A stretch of DNA of 6,386 nt from an uncultured Collinsella sp. (GTDB lineage Bacteria > Actinomycetota > Coriobacteriia > Coriobacteriales > Coriobacteriaceae), in contig CABUVC010000095.1 in the NCBI GenBank assembly GCA_902494855.1, positions 1-6,386 of the forward strand, written 5' to 3'. The notes beneath the pieces were generated by a model. That model worked only from the letters and a program-made list of their open reading frames with translations. It was not told the origin of the DNA and did not search any database. Numbering within the stretch: position 1 is the first letter of the stretch; the number at the start of each line of letters is the position of its first letter. Positions 6,282 through 6,386 of the stretch are shown here, one piece after another. The translations under genes were made by a program, and so were the position numbers.

Positions 6282-6383
6282 GGACTCCCGAAGCATCGAC
6301 ACTTTTGGCGTGCAATTTCCTGCGGTTTTGCCAGTCAAATCCTGCGGTTTTGACGCCTAAAAATGTCAATGCTTCGGGGGTCC
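6282..6383. repeat. 102-base imperfect inverted repeat with internal direct repeats
   Basis: The left arm at 6282-6311 and the right arm at 6353-6383 pair over about 30 bases with one extra base and only a few mismatches. The best-matched part is CCGAAGCAT on the left with ATGCTTCGG on the right. The 41-base loop holds two exact 13-base direct repeats, TCCTGCGGTTTTG, at 6318-6330 and 6340-6352, 22 bases apart. The outline resembles a non-autonomous palindromic element (MITE- or REP-like) or a strongly folded RNA. No flanking target-site duplication can be judged because the window ends three bases after the right arm. Confidence 0.75.
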
Positions 6384-6386
6384 AAA

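Noticed and set aside
6105..6338. N-terminal extension of the DUF3592-like protein to an ATG at 6338
   Set aside because: The extension would cross palindrome copy 3 and part of the terminal inverted repeat, has no ribosome binding site that I can see, and reads as Arg/Pro/Ser-rich sequence. The GTG at 6104 has an excellent site.
6247..6386. 45-codon open frame on the - strand entering from the right edge and ending in TAG at 6247-6249
   Set aside because: It lies across the whole 102-base inverted repeat and gives no recognisable motif. The end of a gene beyond the window cannot be fully ruled out, but the repeat structure explains the sequence better.

Overview
The window reads as ordinary chromosomal DNA from a fairly GC-rich bacterium. 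The gene types fit a monoderm actinobacterium of the Coriobacteriia, with a Collinsella-like genome as my best guess. They are a CoA-disulfide reductase fused to rhodanese, a giant MacB/FtsX-type ABC protein, and two small membrane proteins. The taxonomic guess rests on overall impression and on short dispersed palindromes beginning TGTGACAAAGGGAC that I associate with that group. It is inference, not a database result. No tRNA, rRNA, CRISPR array, phage gene or transposase gene was found.

Layout. (1) Positions 1-866, + strand: the C-terminal part of a pyridine-nucleotide-disulfide reductase of the CoA-disulfide reductase/NADH oxidase family with a C-terminal rhodanese domain; its N-terminus lies beyond the left edge. 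(2) Positions 867-1087: a spacer with a degenerate palindromic repeat, a good rho-independent terminator for gene 1, a weak possible promoter, and a GC-only hairpin directly before the ribosome binding site of gene 2. (3) Positions 1088-4342, + strand: a 1084-residue single-chain ABC ATPase-permease with MacB-like order (N-terminal ATPase, four membrane helices) and an unusually large ectodomain of about 655 residues. (4) Positions 4341-4378: a perfect copy of the palindrome between convergent genes, overlapping the stop codon of gene 2. (5) Positions 6104-4380, - strand: two membrane proteins of unknown role, a DUF3592-like protein of 175 residues followed 63 bases later by a 377-residue three-helix protein. 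They are probably co-transcribed. (6) Positions 6105-6386: a gene-free upstream region with a third palindrome copy and, at the right edge, a 102-base imperfect inverted repeat enclosing two direct repeats.

The reductase, the ABC protein and the membrane pair seem to be three separate transcription units. Nothing in the sequence ties them into one pathway. The points that most deserve follow-up are the two families of non-coding palindromes, the ABC protein's ectodomain with its DLSG-type repeats, and the uncharacterised two-gene membrane operon. I see no convincing evidence here of a new defence, mobile or RNA-guided system.
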